Origin: Sulfurovum sp.
Lineage (GTDB): Bacteria > Campylobacterota > Campylobacteria > Campylobacterales > Sulfurovaceae
DNA length: 12,497 bases
NCBI GenBank assembly: GCA_015490315.1
Contig: WFYB01000241.1
Coordinates: forward strand, 1 to 12,497
Direction: 5' to 3'
Position 1 is the first letter of the stretch; the number at the start of each line of letters is the position of its first letter. The notes beneath the pieces were generated by a model. That model was not told the DNA's origin and did not search any database. It saw only the letters and a list, made by a program, of their open reading frames with translations. Shown here piece by piece: positions 12,371 through 12,497 of this stretch. A program made the translations under genes and the position numbers.

Positions 12371-12497
12371 CTATTTAGCCCGTTTTTCTAAATAATCAAC
12401 GATTAATTTCTTCTTCATTTCAATGCCGATTCCACGATGAATTTTTAGCAGCATTTTCATCGGAGAAAAGAGACCGCCATCTAATGCATTGGTTGTA
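12371..12497 (-). CDS. Probable transposase, C-terminal end (runs off the right edge)
   Basis: A leftward frame enters from the right edge and ends at TAG 12373-12371, giving 41 residues: TTNALDGGLFSPMKMLLKIH, then RGIGIEMKKKLIVDYLEKRA and K. The TTNALDG-x-FS-x-(M/L)K pattern followed by HRG resembles the last part of the catalytic domain in some transposases, where TTN-x-L-(E/D)-G is a conserved block. The family cannot be named from this piece. Without the start it is unknown whether the gene is complete. The matching end of a mobile element should lie somewhere in 12285-12370, but no inverted repeat can be identified without the other end. Confidence 0.5.
   Translation of the reverse strand, partial: TTNALDGGLFSPMKMLLKIHRGIGIEMKKKLIVDYLEKRAK

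Noticed and set aside
1..12497. CRISPR arrays, tRNA or rRNA genes
   Set aside because: No repeat-spacer pattern, tRNA cloverleaf or rRNA-like sequence was seen; the only tandem repeats are heptamers without spacers.

Overview
The window looks like chromosomal DNA of a Campylobacterota (epsilonproteobacterial) species, probably a Sulfurovum-like sulfur or hydrogen oxidiser. This rests on the style of the proteins (MurG, RF2, FtsW and PanC resemble those of Helicobacter and Campylobacter), on the pairing of ftsW with ftsI, and on recurring -10 boxes of the form G(G)TAAAAT. It is inference from memory of these families; no search was run.

Layout. Positions 1-3408 read leftward: ftsW then murG (ATGA overlap), then a small cysteine-rich lipoprotein, then the start of alaS, which runs off the left edge. 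A short divergent promoter region separates ftsW from ftsI, which reads rightward (3497-5575). FtsW, FtsI and MurG form a septal peptidoglycan cluster: lipid II completion, glycan polymerisation and cross-linking. panC converges on ftsI with a 4-bp overlap and diverges from prfB (RF2), whose true start is most likely GTG 6490.

After the prfB stop codon the character changes. Positions 7585-11257 are more AT-rich and hold a two-gene leftward cassette: a secreted Ig-like protein broken by a frameshift, then a secreted alpha/beta hydrolase. An intact-looking IS481-like element follows, with terminal inverted repeats and a 5-bp target duplication. Immediately beyond it (11258-11344) lies a second, diverged copy of the last 28 codons and stop of prfB. 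The simplest reading is a small genomic island inserted at the 3' end of prfB, flanked by direct repeats of that end. Ordinary genes resume after it: a 46-residue membrane protein and lolD, both leftward.

The cassette may be switchable. Its candidate promoter has a TTGACA box and a TATACT box separated by 20 bp that include an uninterrupted run of nine G/C pairs, and its first gene is interrupted at a run of seven A. A second theme is heptanucleotide repeats. A perfect 10-unit array sits just upstream of lolD, a short one lies beside it, and a degenerate 8-unit array lies inside the murG coding sequence, where it adds residues in frame. The right edge carries the C-terminal end of a probable transposase.
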